A stretch of 64,000 nucleotides of DNA, taken from VXYK01 sp965221585. Its GTDB lineage: Bacteria; Actinomycetota; Acidimicrobiia; Acidimicrobiales; Aldehydirespiratoraceae. The stretch is taken from assembly GCA_965221585.1 (NCBI GenBank), contig OZ244898.1, positions 186,001 to 250,000 of the forward strand. Direction: 5' to 3'. The position numbers were made by a program, and so were the translations under genes. The number at the start of each line of letters is the position of its first letter. The stretch's first letter is position 1. Positions 43,933-54,635 of the stretch are shown here, piece by piece. The notes beneath the pieces were generated by a model that worked only from the letters and a program-made list of their open reading frames with translations, did no database searches and was not told where the DNA came from.

Positions 43933-45105
43933 ATGCACTCGGGCGGCGACCTCCTGGTTATCGAACTCGGAGCGGTGGTGTTGACGTTGGCCGTCGTCGC
44001 CCGCCTGGCACGCAGGATCGGCGTGCCGGCGCTTCCCTTGTACCTGCTCGTGGGGCTTGCGCTGGGCGAAGGAGGTCTTCTTGAACTGTCGGCGTCCGAA
44101 GAGTTCATCGAAGTGGGAGCTGAGATCGGTGTGATCCTGATGCTGCTGATGCTCGGACTCGAGTTCTCGGCTCAAGAGTTGATCACCAACCTGCGACGTT
44201 CGACGCTGGCTGGGTTTGTCGACTTCGCCCTCAACTTTCCGCCCGGTTTTGTTGCTGGGCTGATTCTCGGTTTCGACCCGATTGTGGCGATCCTGCTCGG
44301 CGGAGTGACATACATATCGTCTTCGGGCATTGTGGCGAAGCTGGTTGCGGACCTGGACCGCATCGGCAACCACGAGACCTCGGTGGTCCTCAGCGTCCTC
44401 GTCATCGAGGACCTCGCCATGGTGCTCTACCTGCCGATTGTCTCCGGTGTGCTGTTCGGCGGCTCAGTTCTCAACACCGCGATCACGGTCTCCATATCTT
44501 TGCTCGCAGTGCTCGCGGTGCTCGCTGTCGCCTACGTTCTCGGTGACCGGCTCAGCGCGATAGCTCTCAGCCAATCGAGCGAAGCTCTGTTGTTGACCCT
44601 GCTCGGCGGCACGCTTCTTGTTGCCGGTGTCGCTGGTCGTCTCAACCTCTCGACGGCGGTGGGAGCCTTCATTGTGGGCATCGTCCTGTCAGGTGAGATT
44701 GTGTCGCATGCCCGGGGGCTGATTTTGCCGCTGCGCAACCTCTTCGCCGCAGTCTTCTTCGTGTTCTTCGGCCTGCAGGTGGATCTCTCGCTCATCCCGG
44801 ACGTTGCTGTGGCAGCGGCTGTGATCGCGGCGGTGACTGTCGTCACCAAATTCGCCACTGGCTGGGTCGCTGCCGGACGAGCGGCGATCGGCAAACCCGG
44901 GCGGGCCCGCGCCGGAGCCGCCCTGATAGCCCACGGGGAGTTCTCCATAGTCATTGCAGAACTTGGGATCAGCCGAGAGAACGACCTCGGTGCGCTTGCG
45001 GCCACCTATGTGACCATCCTCACGCTCGTCGGCGCGATGCTGTACCAGTTCTCCGACTCCATCACTCTGCCCGCTTTGAAAAAGCGCTCTCGCATACGTT
45101 CCTGA
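43933..45105 (+). CDS. Cation:proton antiporter, CPA2 family (KhtU-like)
   Basis: 390 residues, about 12 membrane helices. Features are GVPALPLYLLVGLALGEGGL, EVGAEIGVILMLLMLGLEF, GGVTYISSSGIVAKL and SVLVIEDLAMVLYLPI with the conserved ED pair of transport, and FFVFFGLQVDL. It lacks the cytosolic RCK-N domain of KefB, consistent with use of the separate TrkA_C subunit encoded just before. The complex probably exports K+ in exchange for H+ during alkaline or osmotic stress. Confidence 0.88.
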   Translation: MHSGGDLLVIELGAVVLTLAVVARLARRIGVPALPLYLLVGLALGEGGLLELSASEEFIEVGAEIGVILMLLMLGLEFSAQELITNLRRSTLAGFVDFALNFPPGFVAGLILGFDPIVAILLGGVTYISSSGIVAKLVADLDRIGNHETSVVLSVLVIEDLAMVLYLPIVSGVLFGGSVLNTAITVSISLLAVLAVLAVAYVLGDRLSAIALSQSSEALLLTLLGGTLLVAGVAGRLNLSTAVGAFIVGIVLSGEIVSHARGLILPLRNLFAAVFFVFFGLQVDLSLIPDVAVAAAVIAAVTVVTKFATGWVAAGRAAIGKPGRARAGAALIAHGEFSIVIAELGISRENDLGALAATYVTILTLVGAMLYQFSDSITLPALKKRSRIRS

Positions 45106-45272
45106 GAACAGCAACCGCCGTAGCGGGAAGGTGCTGTGCTGAAGAACCGCGATGTGTCGGGTAGCTGACATTCAGTGTGTCGTGTAGTTGTCTCAGAAGG
45201 CTGCAACGCGCTGCGAGTATGACCGTTCGGCGGATGCTCCGGTGGTCCGAGACGAACTGCCGGGAGCGCGTT

Positions 45273-45311
45273 TCATGGGGGGTCCCGTAGGCGGAGGGAC
45301 TCCCCCCATGA
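45273..45311. terminator. Strong GC hairpin, possible terminator
   Basis: TCATGGGGGG, then TCCC, a 9-nt loop, then GGGA and CTCCCCCCATGA. The arms are nearly perfect inverses, with only a two-base bulge on the right, giving about 14 paired bases. It lies 170 bp after the antiporter stop and 60 bp before the lipoprotein start. There is no T-run after it, so it could be a terminator, an mRNA structure in the lipoprotein leader, or a protein site. Direction unknown. Confidence 0.45.
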
Positions 45312-45373
45312 GCGTGACGGCGCTGTGGCTTATACGCTCGGACCCCAGTGTCTCGGTCCGCTCGGGAGGTCTC

Positions 45374-45973
45374 ATGCGGTTCGTTCGTCTGACAACTGCA
45401 CTTTTGGTTCTGGCACTGCTGATCGCGGCCTGTGGCGGCGATGACGCCGATGAAACCACTGATCCTGGTGAACCTCAGCCAACGGAGTCCGTCGAGACAT
45501 CGTCGACCACATCGACCACAGCACCCATCCCACAAGACGCTGTGTCGCTCGGCGATCTGCAGATCGTCGGGGTCGAGTTCGGCGACACCGGTTTCGTGAG
45601 AGTACGGAACAGCGGCACCGCCGATGCCAACGTCAACGGCATTTACATCTGTCAGTTCCCCCAGTACACGGATCTCGGCACTGTCGTGGCCCGCGGGGTC
45701 ATTGCTGCCGGGACGACCGTTGAGATTCCCGCTTCGGCAGTCGGCGGGTTGAGTGATCAGGGCGGTGAGGCCGCCCTGTATGCCAACAACACCGACTTCA
45801 ATTCGCCTAGCAACATTCTGGCGTACGTGCAGTGGGGAACCGGAGGTGCTCGAGCCGATGTGGCGACTGCAGCCAACATCTGGGCGGGACCCGATGTCTC
45901 GATCACTCCCGATCCCGAATACAACGACATCGTGCTCAACGGTGATCCAGCCGACCCGGAAGCTTGGAGCTGA
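45374..45973 (+). CDS. Lipoprotein with lamin-tail-like domain
   Basis: 199 residues from the ATG at 45374. The signal MRFVRLTTALLVLALLIAAC ends in lipobox LIAAC. Then a Thr/Ser linker and a beta-sandwich-like domain: VGVEFGDTGFVRVRNSGTADAN, IPASAVGGLSDQGGEAALY, LAYVQWGTGG. This pattern (x-N-x-G-x ... AYVQWG) resembles lamin-tail (LTD) domains of secreted prokaryotic proteins. Function not known. Only 1 bp separates it from the first TauD-like gene; this may be a transcription unit. Confidence 0.7.
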   Translation: MRFVRLTTALLVLALLIAACGGDDADETTDPGEPQPTESVETSSTTSTTAPIPQDAVSLGDLQIVGVEFGDTGFVRVRNSGTADANVNGIYICQFPQYTDLGTVVARGVIAAGTTVEIPASAVGGLSDQGGEAALYANNTDFNSPSNILAYVQWGTGGARADVATAANIWAGPDVSITPDPEYNDIVLNGDPADPEAWS

Positions 45974-45974
45974 G

Positions 45975-46787
45975 ATGGGGATCGAGGTCCATCCCGTCAC
46001 CGCGACGCTGGGAGCCGAAGTGACGGGCGTCGACTTGGCCGACGTCGACGCGGTGACGCTCGACCAGCTCAAGAAGGCTTGGCTCGACTACAAGGTGCTC
46101 GTCCTGCGGGATCAACACATCACCACCGAACAGCACATTGCGTTCGGCCGGCTCTTCGGAGATCTCGAGGTGCACCCGTTCGCGACCGGGCGACGGGACT
46201 ACCCCGAGATCGTCAAGATCAAATCGACCGCGGAGCATCGGTACGCCGCTGCGAGTTGGCATTCGGACGTCACCTGGCGTCAGGAACCGTCGATGGGCTC
46301 GATCCTGCGCGGAGTCGTGATACCTCCTGCCGGAGGCGACACCTGCTTCGCCGACGCGGCCGCCGCCTATGAGCTTCTGTCCGCCGACTTCAAGGCGGAG
46401 TTGGACGACCTGTTCGCGATCCACGACTTCACAAAGACCTTCGGGCGGGCGCTCAGCGCGCAGGAACGTACAGCCAAACAAAAGGAGTTCCCACCGGCTC
46501 GTCACCCCGTGATTCGCACCCATCCCGAGACCGGTCAACGCTCCATCTACACGAACCGGACATTCGCTTCCCATATCGAGGGCGTGGACAGCGACGTGAG
46601 CGAGCGGATCCTCGATCGGCTCGAACGGGCGATCATGAATCCGACGGTCCAGTGCCGGATCCGCTGGAAGGTGGATACTTTCGTGATGTGGGACAACCGG
46701 GCGGTGCAGCACTTCGGCACCGACGACTTCTACCCGCAGACCCGTCACGTGGAGCGGGTGACCATCGTCGGCGACAGGCCGTTCTAG
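45975..46787 (+). CDS. TauD/TfdA-family Fe(II)/2-oxoglutarate dioxygenase, copy 1
   Basis: 270 residues. The iron-binding facial triad is AASWHSDVTW (HxD) and the distal His in WDNRAVQHFGTDDF; the 2-oxoglutarate arginine is in RHVERVTIVGD. KVLVLRDQHITTEQHIAFG is also a family signature. These enzymes hydroxylate taurine, alkylsulfates, chlorophenoxy acids or other carboxylic acids. The substrate is unknown. A second very similar gene follows directly. Confidence 0.9.
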   Translation: MGIEVHPVTATLGAEVTGVDLADVDAVTLDQLKKAWLDYKVLVLRDQHITTEQHIAFGRLFGDLEVHPFATGRRDYPEIVKIKSTAEHRYAAASWHSDVTWRQEPSMGSILRGVVIPPAGGDTCFADAAAAYELLSADFKAELDDLFAIHDFTKTFGRALSAQERTAKQKEFPPARHPVIRTHPETGQRSIYTNRTFASHIEGVDSDVSERILDRLERAIMNPTVQCRIRWKVDTFVMWDNRAVQHFGTDDFYPQTRHVERVTIVGDRPF

Positions 46788-46788
46788 C

Positions 46789-46833
46789 TGTGGGTACCTT
46801 GGTTGTGGATACCTTGCTTATGGATACCGTGGC
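46789..46833. repeat. Three imperfect 15-bp tandem repeats
   Basis: TGTGGGTACCTTGGT, TGTGGATACCTTGCT and TATGGATACCGTGGC follow each other without gaps (46789-46803, 46804-46818, 46819-46833). They fill the whole space between the two TauD-like genes. They may be a slippage product or a leader element for the second gene. Confidence 0.75.
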
Positions 46834-46836
46834 GCA

Positions 46837-47670
46837 ATGAGCCAGACCCTGACCACTCTCGATGTGCGTCCGCTCACCGCGACCCTCGGCGCTGAGGTGT
46901 TCGGATTCGATATGGCTGCGGTCGACGACTCGACGCGTGACGAACTGCACGAGATCTGGATGGAGCACAAGGTCCTGGTGTTCCGTGATCAACACATCAC
47001 CATCGAGGAACACATCGCCTTCGGTCGGTTGTTCGGAGACCTGGAGATCCACCCGTTCACCGACAACGACGAGGGTCACCCAGAAGTCGTGGTGCTCGAA
47101 GCCGGCGGCGACAGCGGCAAGTCCTTTGTCGCGGCGGGTTGGCACAGCGACGTGACCTGGCGGGCGGAACCGTCGATGGGCTCGATCCTGCGCGGGCGTG
47201 TCGTTCCTCAGGTCGGTGGAGACACCTGCTTCGCTGATGCGACCGCGGCTTATGCGCGGCTGTCGGACGATTGGAAGCAGAGGGTGGACGACCTGTACGC
47301 CATCCACGACTACTCGCGGGTATTCGGCGACCGTGTCGACCCTTCGGAGACCGAGGAGATCCAGGCGAAGTATCCTCCGCAACGACATCCGGTCATCAGG
47401 ACCCACCCGGTCACCGGTGCCAGAGGCATCTACACCAATATCGGCTTCACCTCGCATGTGGACGGGGTCTCTGAGCAGGAGAGCAGCGAGATCCTGCGGC
47501 ATCTTGAGCGGGCGATCCGGAATCCTTCGGTTCAGTGCCGTGTCCGCTGGGGGGTCGACACTTTCGTGATGTGGGACAACCGGGCTGTGCAACACGCGGC
47601 AGCCACCGATTTTCTTCCCGAGCACAGGCTGATGGAGCGGGTCACGATCGTCGGCGACCGCCCGTTCTAG
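46837..47670 (+). CDS. TauD/TfdA-family Fe(II)/2-oxoglutarate dioxygenase, copy 2
   Basis: 277 residues. It is clearly a paralogue of the preceding gene, with identical blocks such as EPSMGSILRG, HPVIRTHP, DTFVMWDNRAVQH and ERVTIVGDRPF at its end. The triad is GWHSDVTW and VQHAAATDF, with Arg in LMERVTIV. It differs mainly in the N-terminal region and loops (e.g. GGDSGKSFVAAG), so substrate range may differ. The tandem order suggests local duplication. Confidence 0.9.
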   Translation: MSQTLTTLDVRPLTATLGAEVFGFDMAAVDDSTRDELHEIWMEHKVLVFRDQHITIEEHIAFGRLFGDLEIHPFTDNDEGHPEVVVLEAGGDSGKSFVAAGWHSDVTWRAEPSMGSILRGRVVPQVGGDTCFADATAAYARLSDDWKQRVDDLYAIHDYSRVFGDRVDPSETEEIQAKYPPQRHPVIRTHPVTGARGIYTNIGFTSHVDGVSEQESSEILRHLERAIRNPSVQCRVRWGVDTFVMWDNRAVQHAAATDFLPEHRLMERVTIVGDRPF

Positions 47671-47713
47671 CCATCTCGACACTGGCGTTCCAGCTGTTGG
47701 ATCAGCCGTTCAA

Positions 47714-49345
47714 TCAGCAGAGAGGTTCGTAGCGGATTCCCGAGTCGGCCAGGCGGTCGAGGGCATCGTCGAGGGCTTCGACTGTCTGGGAACGATCACC
47801 GCCTCCGTCATGCAGCGAGATGATCGCTCCGTCGGTTGCGCCGGCAACGATCCTGTTGGCGATCGTCTCGGCACCGGGGTTGCGCCAGTCGAACGTGTCG
47901 ACCGTCCATAGGGCTACAGCCAGGCCGTGGGAGGCCGCCCAGTCGTAGGTGAACGCATCCCTGGCACCGTAGGGCGGTCGGACGCACGGTGCGGCGTGTT
48001 CTCCCAGGATCTCCTGGGTCCGGCTGATCGTCTGGTCGAAGGCCTCTCTGGAGAGCGTTGTCAGATCCTCGTGGAGCCACGTGTGGTTTGCCACGGTGTG
48101 CCCTTCGGCGACGATCCGCTCGACAATGGCCGGGTAGCGCTCCGCGAGGTAGCCGACGACGAAGAATGTTGCGCGGGCGTTGTGACGAGCGAGGACATCA
48201 AGAATCTGAGGGGTGTATACGGGGTGTGGGCCGTCGTCGATGGTGAGATAGACAACATCGCCCGGTTCGGCCGTTGGTCTTGTGGGGATCGTTGGCAACG
48301 GGATCACCGGTTTTGGATCTGAGAATGCGCCGAGCGGCAGCACCGTTGCGGTCATCTCGTAGTCGGCGGCTTCCCCGTGGGTGGAGACGACGCCCAGCCT
48401 CCAGGGTCCGGTGGCGGGTAGAACCGTGTTGAGTTGCTGGGTCCGGTCGTCCGGGGAGGCAAGCATGAAATAGCCGAGGTCGACGGTCAACCAGACTCCG
48501 AGCGGTGCCGTCAGTTCGACGCTGATCGCCTGTTGCTCGCTGGCTTGCAGGGTGTAGATCTGCCGCTGGTTCGGTTCGATCGTTCCGGTTTCGGTGGCTG
48601 ATATCGCTCCCGCCTCGAAGTGGATTGCGATTTCGGGCGGTTCCAGTTCGGGCAGCGGGAGGTTCTTGAGCGGCTTGCTGCTGACGACTCGAGCTTGGGG
48701 CTCGGCTCCGGTCAGGTCGATTTCGAGGGTTGTGCGTTGGGTGACGACGGTGAACGGCTCGTCGTCGAGACGGTCCAGCAGCGTCACTTCGATGAGACCG
48801 TGTTGAACTGCGATCTCTTCGATGACGACGCGATCGCCGACGTACACGGGTGCTCGTGGCGCCGGTGTTCCGTCGTCGTTGATTACCGGGACGATCAGGT
48901 GGAAGACGCCGGTTCCGGCTGACTGTTCGATGATGTGTGTGACCAGGTCTTCGTCTCCGTCGTTGTCGAGGTCGCCTTGAGTGACCCGGTTCTGCAGCTG
49001 AAATACGGTTTCGGAGGCGCCGCCGTAGGAGATCGTGGCTTGCCCGTCTTCCAGTTCGATGGTCTCACCGTCGAGTTCGAAGCTGAGGTTCTCGAGATCC
49101 TCCCAGGCGATCAGCGCCGGTTTCGCGATCGTTGTCGTCGTGCTTGGCGGTGCGGTGGTCTGAGGCGCTTGCTTCTCGGTGGTGGTACTCGTGCTAGTGC
49201 TGGAGCTGGTGGTTGTGCTGAGGGTCGTTGTGGAGATGTTCTGGTCTGGTGCGGTGGTGTCGTCGGAACAGGCGGCCATCGTCAGGCCCAGTACAATGGC
49301 AACGAGGACCAGTCCACCGCTCCGTGCTGTTGCGACGCTCGTCAC
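47714..49345 (-). CDS. Polysaccharide deacetylase (NodB) lipoprotein
   Basis: 543 residues. The lipobox is LGLTMAAC, followed by a Thr/Ser-rich linker (35-70). The C-terminal NodB domain has VYLTIDDGPHPVYTPQILD, NHTWLHEDLT (metal histidines), RPPYGARDAFTYDWAASHG, LWTVDTFDWRNPGA, and IISLHDGGG. The middle part (about 100-330) is beta-rich and not recognised. It is probably an outer-face peptidoglycan or glycan deacetylase. The active site motifs are complete. Confidence 0.87.
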   Translation of the reverse strand: MTSVATARSGGLVLVAIVLGLTMAACSDDTTAPDQNISTTTLSTTTSSSTSTSTTTEKQAPQTTAPPSTTTTIAKPALIAWEDLENLSFELDGETIELEDGQATISYGGASETVFQLQNRVTQGDLDNDGDEDLVTHIIEQSAGTGVFHLIVPVINDDGTPAPRAPVYVGDRVVIEEIAVQHGLIEVTLLDRLDDEPFTVVTQRTTLEIDLTGAEPQARVVSSKPLKNLPLPELEPPEIAIHFEAGAISATETGTIEPNQRQIYTLQASEQQAISVELTAPLGVWLTVDLGYFMLASPDDRTQQLNTVLPATGPWRLGVVSTHGEAADYEMTATVLPLGAFSDPKPVIPLPTIPTRPTAEPGDVVYLTIDDGPHPVYTPQILDVLARHNARATFFVVGYLAERYPAIVERIVAEGHTVANHTWLHEDLTTLSREAFDQTISRTQEILGEHAAPCVRPPYGARDAFTYDWAASHGLAVALWTVDTFDWRNPGAETIANRIVAGATDGAIISLHDGGGDRSQTVEALDDALDRLADSGIRYEPLC

Positions 49346-49480
49346 GCGCGCCTCTCTTTTGGTCCGAGCCTACGGCGAGGTTACCGCGAGTTTCGGGGTT
49401 GAGTATCTGGTGTGCCGGGGCCGATCAAGCGCTGATTGTGCAGGTTGTTGCGGCCAAGTCTCATCGGTACCGTTGGGGTC

Positions 49481-51026
<1,546 letters not shown>

Positions 51027-51456
51027 CGCCTTGGCATCGTAACCGCCGATCACCACCCACCCCCGGGGCGGTAACAACGCCGTAGGGATGCTGTTCGAGT
51101 CGGACCAGTACCGTTGCCAGCGGGGTTCGCGGTAACCCGGGGTTGATGCTGGCTAGATCTCAACGATCTTGCGGTGAGCGCACTCTTTGCTTCTTTCTCA
51201 ACTCAATTCGGTGTTCTCAACACGGTGTTGAGGTGGCTGCGAATTGTGGGCGAGCACCTACCCAGAGTCCAGGCATCCGGGTGTCGGAGTCTCATCGTAT
51301 TCTGTGTGCGTGCTGGCTACAGGCGAACACGATGTGACAGCGCCCGGAGAACCGGACGGTGACGCGGTGATGTAGGCGTGCCGGGCGGCGGATATCCCGA
51401 TCTCGTTTGGTAGCTCGATAGGTTGCCATCCGTACTTCTTGTCCGACGATTGAAAG
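51027..51456. other. 430-bp divergent intergenic region of the island
   Basis: No credible gene was found; short frames here lack family or codon support. It holds a perfect palindrome (51216-51232). The two flanking genes start outward from it, so it must contain both promoters. Confidence 0.6.
51216..51232. promoter_or_regulatory. Perfect palindrome CTCAACACGGTGTTGAG
   Basis: Two 8-bp arms CTCAACAC and GTGTTGAG around a single G. It lies between the divergent starts at 51026 and 51457. Such a site could bind a dimeric repressor controlling both genes. No regulator gene is in the neighbourhood that clearly encodes an HTH, so the binding protein is unknown. Confidence 0.55.
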
Positions 51457-53292
51457 GTGAAACGTCGCGTGGCTCAACCCCGGTTGGAGACTCTCTATGA
51501 GATTTGCCGTGTCCTAGCAAGCGATGGCGGCCGCCGGTTCACTGTTGACCGTGTGCATGACGTGTTGCACTCGGCTTGGAAAGAGAGCGGAGAGCAAGAC
51601 CATGAACTCCAGTCGCTGGCCATCGCATTCGGCTACTTCATGGACAACAGTGAGTGGTATCGCTCTGCGCTGGTGGATGCCGAGGACGGACAGCCTTTGT
51701 CGGAAGGCCCGTTTGGTCCGATGTTTGAAATGAGAAACCCCGATGGGGATGGCTGGGGTCACTTTCCTCCCGCGTTACGCAGGCTGCCCGATGATGTGTT
51801 GGACATTTGGGTTGAGTATGCCTGTCAGTCTGCGCTTCACCCGCTGCTGCGCTCGCGGCTTGCTGATCTCTTGTGGGTCCGAAAATACGATCAACAGCGG
51901 CATCGTTGGCATGAGATAGCGGTTGGTGCCTACGTTGATCTGGTTCGCGAGCAAGATGTGCAAGTTTTGGAACGCGAGAAAGGTGTTATCCGGGCCGTCA
52001 ACCTCGCACGAGAATCCAAGCAGACGGGGTTGGAGAAATCCGCTTGGGACGCTCTCAACGACCTTGTTTCGATCCTGCTGGTAGAGGAAGGGGAGTGCTA
52101 CGGGCCTGTTGGGCGCTGTTTGTCGCATTTGGCCGCGCGTAAACAGCCTTGCAGGGCGCTTGTAGATCAGGCCATCTCCAAATACCGCACCGACCCTCAT
52201 AAACACATGCAGTTGTGGTGCATAAAGGCACAGGCCGAAGACCTGGAAGCCGACCCGATGCAGTGCATCATCGAAGCCATCAACATCTTGGTTGCGGACG
52301 CGGACTCATCTCCGGGGTTGCGCCAGTTGAGCCTACTACGAGACGCCGCTTCGCTAGCCCGAGACCAGGGCTTGCATGATGTCGCCCGTGACTTGGACGC
52401 ACGAATCGCCCGGGTGAATCTTGAAGATGACCTGATCCGTGTCGAGCACGAAGTCGAAATCTCCCATGAGGAGGTAGAAGCCGTGGTGAACGAAGTTATT
52501 GGAGACGCGGAGAGCCTGTCTGACGCGCTCCTAGCGTTCGGACGTCAGATGCCGATTGAGACCGAAGAACAAAACCGGCAAAATGTGACGAACCAAGTTG
52601 ATGAAACACCGTTGCAGTACCTAGTTGGCAGAATCGAAATCGATTCGGTAGGGGATCAGATAACCACCTCTGACGCCCCATCGATCCGTGACCCGGACTT
52701 TATGGACAGAGAAGTCCGCCGTCTTGAGCGCCAGCAGATCGACGTATTCGCTTGGCTTGTTGGGTGCAACGTCCTACGAGAGATCGACAGACGCTACAGC
52801 CCGACACTTGAAGCACTTGCCGAGCACTTCCGCTGCGCGTGGATCAGCGACGACCTAGCCAGGCGAATCGCGAAGTCGTTCCTCCACTGGCGCGAAGGCG
52901 ACCAAGATAGCGCCGTCTCGGTGGTCGTTCTCACCGTCGAAGCCGCTATCCGCAAGTTGGCCGAGTCGATAGACGTAACAGTCACCCAAACCAAACCTGG
53001 CCCCGGAGGGAGCGCAGTTGGCGAAGCGGCAACTCTCGGTGTCCTGTTGAACCGCATCGCAAGCCAACCAGCTTTCGCTGAAGCTCAACTAATCCCGAGA
53101 TACCTGGATTCAGCGCTAACCCATAGATGGTCCATGAACCTCAGGAACCTCCTAGCCCACTCCTTGACGAATCTGACAGAACCGCAGTACGTCGTGCTGC
53201 TACACATCGTCTGCTTACTGCGTTGGCTCGCCGAGCACGCCCAAAATACCGACGATACCCACACCGATCCTAAACCTCCTGTGTCCGGCTGA
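51457..53292 (+). CDS. Large helical protein with C-terminal HEPN-like motif (DUF4209-like)
   Basis: 611 residues, with a GTG start at 51457 (a second GTG at 51469 has better spacing to the GAAAGG site). Mostly helical. The C-terminal part resembles DUF4209/HEPN proteins: RWSMNLRNLLAHSLTNL holds an R-x4-H motif (RNLLAH). The N-terminal part (LETLYEICRVLASDGG ... WYRSALVD) is uncharacterised. It has more AT-rich codons than the core genome, suggesting recent acquisition. Likely abortive-infection-type defence, but unproven. Confidence 0.55.
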   Translation: MKRRVAQPRLETLYEICRVLASDGGRRFTVDRVHDVLHSAWKESGEQDHELQSLAIAFGYFMDNSEWYRSALVDAEDGQPLSEGPFGPMFEMRNPDGDGWGHFPPALRRLPDDVLDIWVEYACQSALHPLLRSRLADLLWVRKYDQQRHRWHEIAVGAYVDLVREQDVQVLEREKGVIRAVNLARESKQTGLEKSAWDALNDLVSILLVEEGECYGPVGRCLSHLAARKQPCRALVDQAISKYRTDPHKHMQLWCIKAQAEDLEADPMQCIIEAINILVADADSSPGLRQLSLLRDAASLARDQGLHDVARDLDARIARVNLEDDLIRVEHEVEISHEEVEAVVNEVIGDAESLSDALLAFGRQMPIETEEQNRQNVTNQVDETPLQYLVGRIEIDSVGDQITTSDAPSIRDPDFMDREVRRLERQQIDVFAWLVGCNVLREIDRRYSPTLEALAEHFRCAWISDDLARRIAKSFLHWREGDQDSAVSVVVLTVEAAIRKLAESIDVTVTQTKPGPGGSAVGEAATLGVLLNRIASQPAFAEAQLIPRYLDSALTHRWSMNLRNLLAHSLTNLTEPQYVVLLHIVCLLRWLAEHAQNTDDTHTDPKPPVSG

Positions 53293-53390
53293 AACCGGTA
53301 CGTTTTCACGTCCAACGGGACATACCAGAACATGATCTCGGCCCCGCAAGGCAAGAGTCGCGCTTCCTACCCGGAACCAATACTGTTCAG

Positions 53391-54242
53391 TTGGTGCATG
53401 CTGAAATCCAAATCACAGAAGAGATGAACAGCCATCTGGGACGCGACAGAGTTACTTTGGAGTCGGGGTCTTGGGTGATAGAACCACAGGAGATGCTCGT
53501 AACAGTAGCGAGAGTGGACTTGCAGCGGGGATTGTTGGCTGCCGCGGCGCCGGACCAAGTCGTGAAATTCTCAGAACCCCGATTCGCCATTCCACAGCAC
53601 GACAAGTTGAGACTCTCCACTGCTCGTTTCTTCCGTGATCAAGATGAACCCGAAGGCGGTATCGGAGACGAGTTTGAAGCCCGCCAAACAAGGGACATCC
53701 ACACGGTCCTCAAAGAAACCGGAAGCTCAGAACTCCTCAGCTCTAACTCGTCACTGTCGGGGGAGGTGACATATGGCACCGACGACTTCTGGATTTTCAG
53801 TACTTCTGTGATGCCGCACTCGACCCCTGAGCTTGAACGGATGCGGCAGCGGTTCTCGTATGAGTGCGCCACGTCGATCACGAGTCCCTCGGAGTTCGCG
53901 CGACAACTAGGAGAGATGTTCGCAGTGAACTCAACAGAAGCTGACCTGCAACTCGAATTCCCGGCGCAGATCCAGCGGTGGGTTGCCATGCTCTGGCGAA
54001 TCGACGGGATCGTGCGGGTGTATCACGGCCCGGTGCTGTACGACGACAACCCCGAGGAGACGGTCTTTTCTCTGCCCCCTGCCTGCCAGGCGATAGCCGC
54101 CACGTTCGTCAAGCGTAAAGCCTACAACTGGCAAAGCGAGTACCGGTTCGCAGTGAGCACCATCGGTACCCCGGCAACCGACGAACTGTACTTGCCGATA
54201 TCCGACGAGATGAAGGCCCTGGCCGAGATCGAATCGTCTTGA
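53391..54242 (+). CDS. Uncharacterised protein, possibly DUF2971-like
   Basis: 283 residues. The central part reads LRLSTARFFRDQDEPEGGIGDEFEA and the C-terminal part KRKAYNWQSEYRFAVS. Such LxxxxxxxxR/GxGDxxEA and W-x-x-E-x-R segments occur in DUF2971-like proteins often seen near mobile or defence genes, but this match is weak. The start could be TTG 53391, GTG 53394 or ATG 53424. It lies between the HEPN-like gene and the R-M system and may belong to either. Confidence 0.5.
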   Translation: MVHAEIQITEEMNSHLGRDRVTLESGSWVIEPQEMLVTVARVDLQRGLLAAAAPDQVVKFSEPRFAIPQHDKLRLSTARFFRDQDEPEGGIGDEFEARQTRDIHTVLKETGSSELLSSNSSLSGEVTYGTDDFWIFSTSVMPHSTPELERMRQRFSYECATSITSPSEFARQLGEMFAVNSTEADLQLEFPAQIQRWVAMLWRIDGIVRVYHGPVLYDDNPEETVFSLPPACQAIAATFVKRKAYNWQSEYRFAVSTIGTPATDELYLPISDEMKALAEIESS

Positions 54243-54635
54243 CGGTGACATCTTCGCAACTCGGCAAAAGTGTGGTGACACAGCAACGACGGGCCGGATA
54301 CTTCGAGAGCGCGGTGGGCTTGCGAGGTACTCCTTCCTGCGTTTGCATCCCGGCAGCACGGACCTTGACTTGGAGAGCGGTATTACCGACTGAGTGAATG
54401 GTCGCTGTCGGGAACAAGCAAGCAACGCGACCCTGTCTTGTTGCTCCGGTTCTGTGCGCGAGGAGTGTCACAGGGCTGTGTCATCGTTGGGTTCTCGATT
54501 CCGGTTAGTTCTTTGACGTGCCAGATGCGATTTCCCCGCAAGGCCGGATTTGAGGCAGGTGATGCAAAACGGGCTGGTCGGGTATCGCCCGGCTCGCTGC
54601 TGTCGGCTACTACTCTCCGTGAAAGGATCCCAAAC
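54243..54635. other. 393-bp region before the DNA methyltransferase
   Basis: No gene assigned. The frame of the methyltransferase stays open upstream to about 54438, but the residues there do not look like protein family sequence, and the ATG at 54636 has a GAAAGG site and the correct family start. A direct repeat GTGTCA-6 nt-TGTGTCA at about 54465-54483 may be regulatory; R-M systems often control this region. Confidence 0.5.
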
